7,811 nucleotides of DNA, from contig JAEYWB010000371.1 of NCBI GenBank assembly GCA_023429275.1, positions 1-7,811 of the forward strand. The letters are read 5' to 3'. The notes under the pieces are model-generated. The model searched no databases, was not told the DNA's origin, and worked only from the letters and a program-made list of their open reading frames with translations. The first letter of the stretch is position 1; every line of letters begins with the position of its first letter. Source of the DNA: Planctomycetota bacterium (lineage in GTDB: Bacteria > Planctomycetota > Planctomycetia > Planctomycetales > Planctomycetaceae). Position numbers and translations under genes: made by a program. Positions 7,501-7,811 of the stretch are shown here, piece by piece.

Positions 7501-7577
7501 CCCCGCAGGACGCCGCCGCCTGGACGCTCGCCGCCCGCGTGCTGCTGAACCTGGATGAGACGATTACGAAGAATTAG
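4569..7577 (+). CDS. Secreted PSD1 and planctomycete cytochrome c domain protein (PSCyt1-DUF1549-DUF1553)
   Basis: This is a large exported protein of 1002 residues from the ATG at 4569. A Sec signal peptide covers residues 1-23 (basic start, hydrophobic core, AGA cleavage motif before EPP). PSCyt1 (about 35-115) has heme-binding CXXCH at C41-C44-H45 and a likely distal methionine M98 in VMPPP, so one covalent c-type heme is expected. DUF1549/PSCyt2 spans about 149-355 (RRLYLDLIGLPPSPDEI, WARHWLDLARYSDSNG) and carries a second CXXCH, C323-C326-H327, within the family motif CAQCHTHKFDPL. A short charged coiled-coil-like stretch follows (361-390). Next comes a beta-rich central region with LIDGKDDTLW (517-526), reminiscent of F5/8-type or carbohydrate-binding modules. 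DUF1553/PSD1 fills about 685-950 (DRLGLARWLVSPESPLAARV, NTPLAALTGWNEPVFVEAAR). The length is normal for the family. I chose ATG 4569 because it gives a compact signal peptide; ATG 4539 and TTG 4521 extend it by 10 and 16 residues. No enzymatic activity is established. It sits 74 bp ahead of the DUF1501-like gene, the usual planctomycete arrangement. Confidence 0.93.
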   Translation: MSRISSSFGPLLIWLCLGTFAGAEPPVDYRREVQPILSEHCARCHAVDDKTREANLRLDSREGALKGGSSGEPAIVPGQPGKSELYRRITSHDPDAVMPPPSEKKPLTDAQRETLRRWILEGANYERHWAFVPPKKGTVPAVEGAASPVDAFVRARLAKEGLSPSPPASKRTLCRRLYLDLIGLPPSPDEIAAFEREGVDATIERLLASERFGEKWARHWLDLARYSDSNGYEKDMPREMWIWRDWVVKALNEDMPYDRFVVEQVAGDLLPNASQSQLIATGFLRNSMINEEGAIVPEQFRMVEMFDRLDCLGKGILGVTIQCAQCHTHKFDPLTHHEYFGLFAFLNNSYEAQSWVYTPEQLAKIDGIRRQIREREDRIRAERPKWSEEIAAWGNSLTMGAPIWTPIEPIELGSVSGLNHPTQETDKSLLMKGHTSDEVFFVAVPPLAGVTGLRLETLPHRDLPHGGPGRNRNGVWGMKGIDVFIRPPDAKDWEKRTHPDATCDFSSLDPKQGVANLIDGKDDTLWVADRGPGRRNQAGVAVVRFEQPLTYPEGTQIKVSLRMGDMLGCGRISLTTSPDPKAAPVDHAAILALAVPEADRTDAQRDAIFTAWRRSVPELKPLNDEIESLYGTWPAAGTTVLHLAEREPANVRATHLLKRGEWDQPVDVVSPGTPAALHPFPMDQPRDRLGLARWLVSPESPLAARVAVNQTWQAIFGAGLVETADDFGTRAPVPEQLELLDWLAVDLMEHGWSRKRLIRTILSSATYQQSSSVTPELLDRDPRNRLLARGPRFRADAEVVRDIALATSGLLTNRLGGPAIYPPVPENVLKYNYVVPGYWVPATGPERYRRSLYLFRKRSMPDPSLSSFDGPNGDASCARRVRSNTPLAALTGWNEPVFVEAARALALRVLKEGGPDDAHRADYAFLLCTSRQPTQAERDEVLKVVRENRTRLSEGWLDPRAISTGNPGMLPTLPAGATPQDAAAWTLAARVLLNLDETITKN

Positions 7578-7581
7578 TGGA

Positions 7582-7623
7582 AGTCATCAGTCATCAGTCA
7601 TCAGTTGTCAGTTGTCAGTTGTC
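7582..7623. repeat. Heptanucleotide tandem repeat, six units
   Basis: Three copies of AGTCATC (7582-7602) are followed directly by three copies of AGTTGTC (7603-7623), and the next unit breaks off after AG. The two unit types differ at two positions, which suggests that a heptamer array mutated once and both variants then expanded. It fills most of the 74-bp gap between the PSCyt1/PSD1 stop codon and the DUF1501-like gene. Short tandem heptamers in intergenic DNA are known from cyanobacteria (STRR sequences); whether this array belongs to a dispersed family here cannot be seen. It has no self-complementarity, so it is not a hairpin terminator. Confidence 0.9.
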
Positions 7624-7639
7624 AGCCAGAGAACGCGTT

Positions 7640-7645
7640 GGGGAG
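7640..7645 (+). promoter_or_regulatory. Ribosome-binding site of the DUF1501-like gene
   Basis: GGGGAG lies 6 nt before the ATG at 7652. This is the clearest Shine-Dalgarno-like site in the window and fixes the start of the partial gene. Confidence 0.65.
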
Positions 7646-7651
7646 CGAGTT

Positions 7652-7811
7652 ATGCGAAGCCGTCCACCACAGCCCGCCACGCTGAATCCATCCGCCCGAA
7701 GGTGGTTCCTGCAGCAATGCGGAGTCGGGCTCGGTGCCATCGCCGCGCAGTCGCTTCTGGCGGCCGACGGAGTCGCGGCTCCCGGCCCCGAGCGCCCGTC
7801 CATCGAGAATC
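7652..7811 (+). CDS. Probable DUF1501 family exported protein, N-terminal fragment
   Basis: The first 53 codons are present before the window ends. The peptide begins MRSRPPQPATLNPSARRWFL and continues through a Gly/Ala-rich hydrophobic segment (GVGLGAIAAQSLLAA), then Pro/Gly-rich mature-looking sequence. ARRWFL is close to the twin-arginine consensus, lacking only the Ser/Thr directly before the arginines. A leader of this kind is typical of DUF1501 proteins, which have an alkaline-phosphatase/sulfatase-like fold and follow DUF1549/DUF1553 genes in planctomycetes. A good ribosome-binding site and third-position GC bias support it as real. The family call depends on gene order and the leader, because no DUF1501 core motif is inside the window. 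It is probably co-transcribed with the upstream gene, and export would be by Tat. The substrate is unknown. Confidence 0.72.
   Translation, partial: MRSRPPQPATLNPSARRWFLQQCGVGLGAIAAQSLLAADGVAAPGPERPSIEN

Noticed and set aside
7582..7623. The heptamer array as a CRISPR or transposon end
   Set aside because: The units are 7 bp with no spacers, no inverted repeats and no target duplication or transposase nearby.

Overview
This window most likely comes from a member of the Planctomycetota, with high-GC DNA and strong GC3 bias. The main evidence is a large secreted protein that joins a planctomycete cytochrome c domain (PSCyt1), a DUF1549/PSCyt2 domain and a DUF1553/PSD1 domain. It is followed by the start of a protein that looks like DUF1501. 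This gene pair is a hallmark of planctomycete genomes and is present there in many paralogous copies. The first 30 bases are almost certainly a Nextera (Tn5) sequencing adapter left in the assembly, so biological sequence begins at about base 31 and the left edge is a contig end.

Layout: (1) 31-1375 (+) is the 3' two-thirds of metG, methionyl-tRNA synthetase, with the KMSKS loop, the anticodon-binding domain and a C-terminal EMAPII/Trbp111-type tRNA-binding domain. (2) 1446-2159 (-) is a NarL/FixJ-type response regulator, convergent with metG. (3) 2160-2402 is the gap between this regulator and a divergent kinase gene. (4) 2403-4085 (+) is a cytoplasmic hybrid sensor kinase (PAS, HisKA, HATPase_c, receiver). 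Its N-terminus opens in the middle of what looks like the tail of another PAS domain, so the gene appears truncated or 5'-decayed, and its ATP-lid G2 box is altered. (5) 4086-4568 is a gene-poor stretch with a REP-like palindrome, two small hairpins and a doubtful minus-strand ORF. (6) 4569-7577 (+) is the PSCyt1/DUF1549/DUF1553 protein with two CXXCH motifs and a Sec signal peptide. (7) 7582-7623 is a six-unit heptanucleotide tandem repeat. (8) 7652-7811 (+) is the start of the DUF1501-like gene, with a strong ribosome-binding site and a twin-arginine-like leader; it runs off the right edge.

The regulator and the hybrid kinase probably form a signalling pair. They are divergent neighbours, one with a DNA-binding output and the other a kinase whose own receiver lacks an output domain. 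The cytochrome-like protein and the DUF1501 protein are probably co-transcribed and both exported, apparently by different routes (Sec and Tat). Their biochemical role is not established.

I see no CRISPR array, rRNA, tRNA, transposase, phage gene or defence cassette. I found no convincing undescribed system. The points most worth a second look are the adapter artefact, the damaged-looking kinase and the intergenic repeats.
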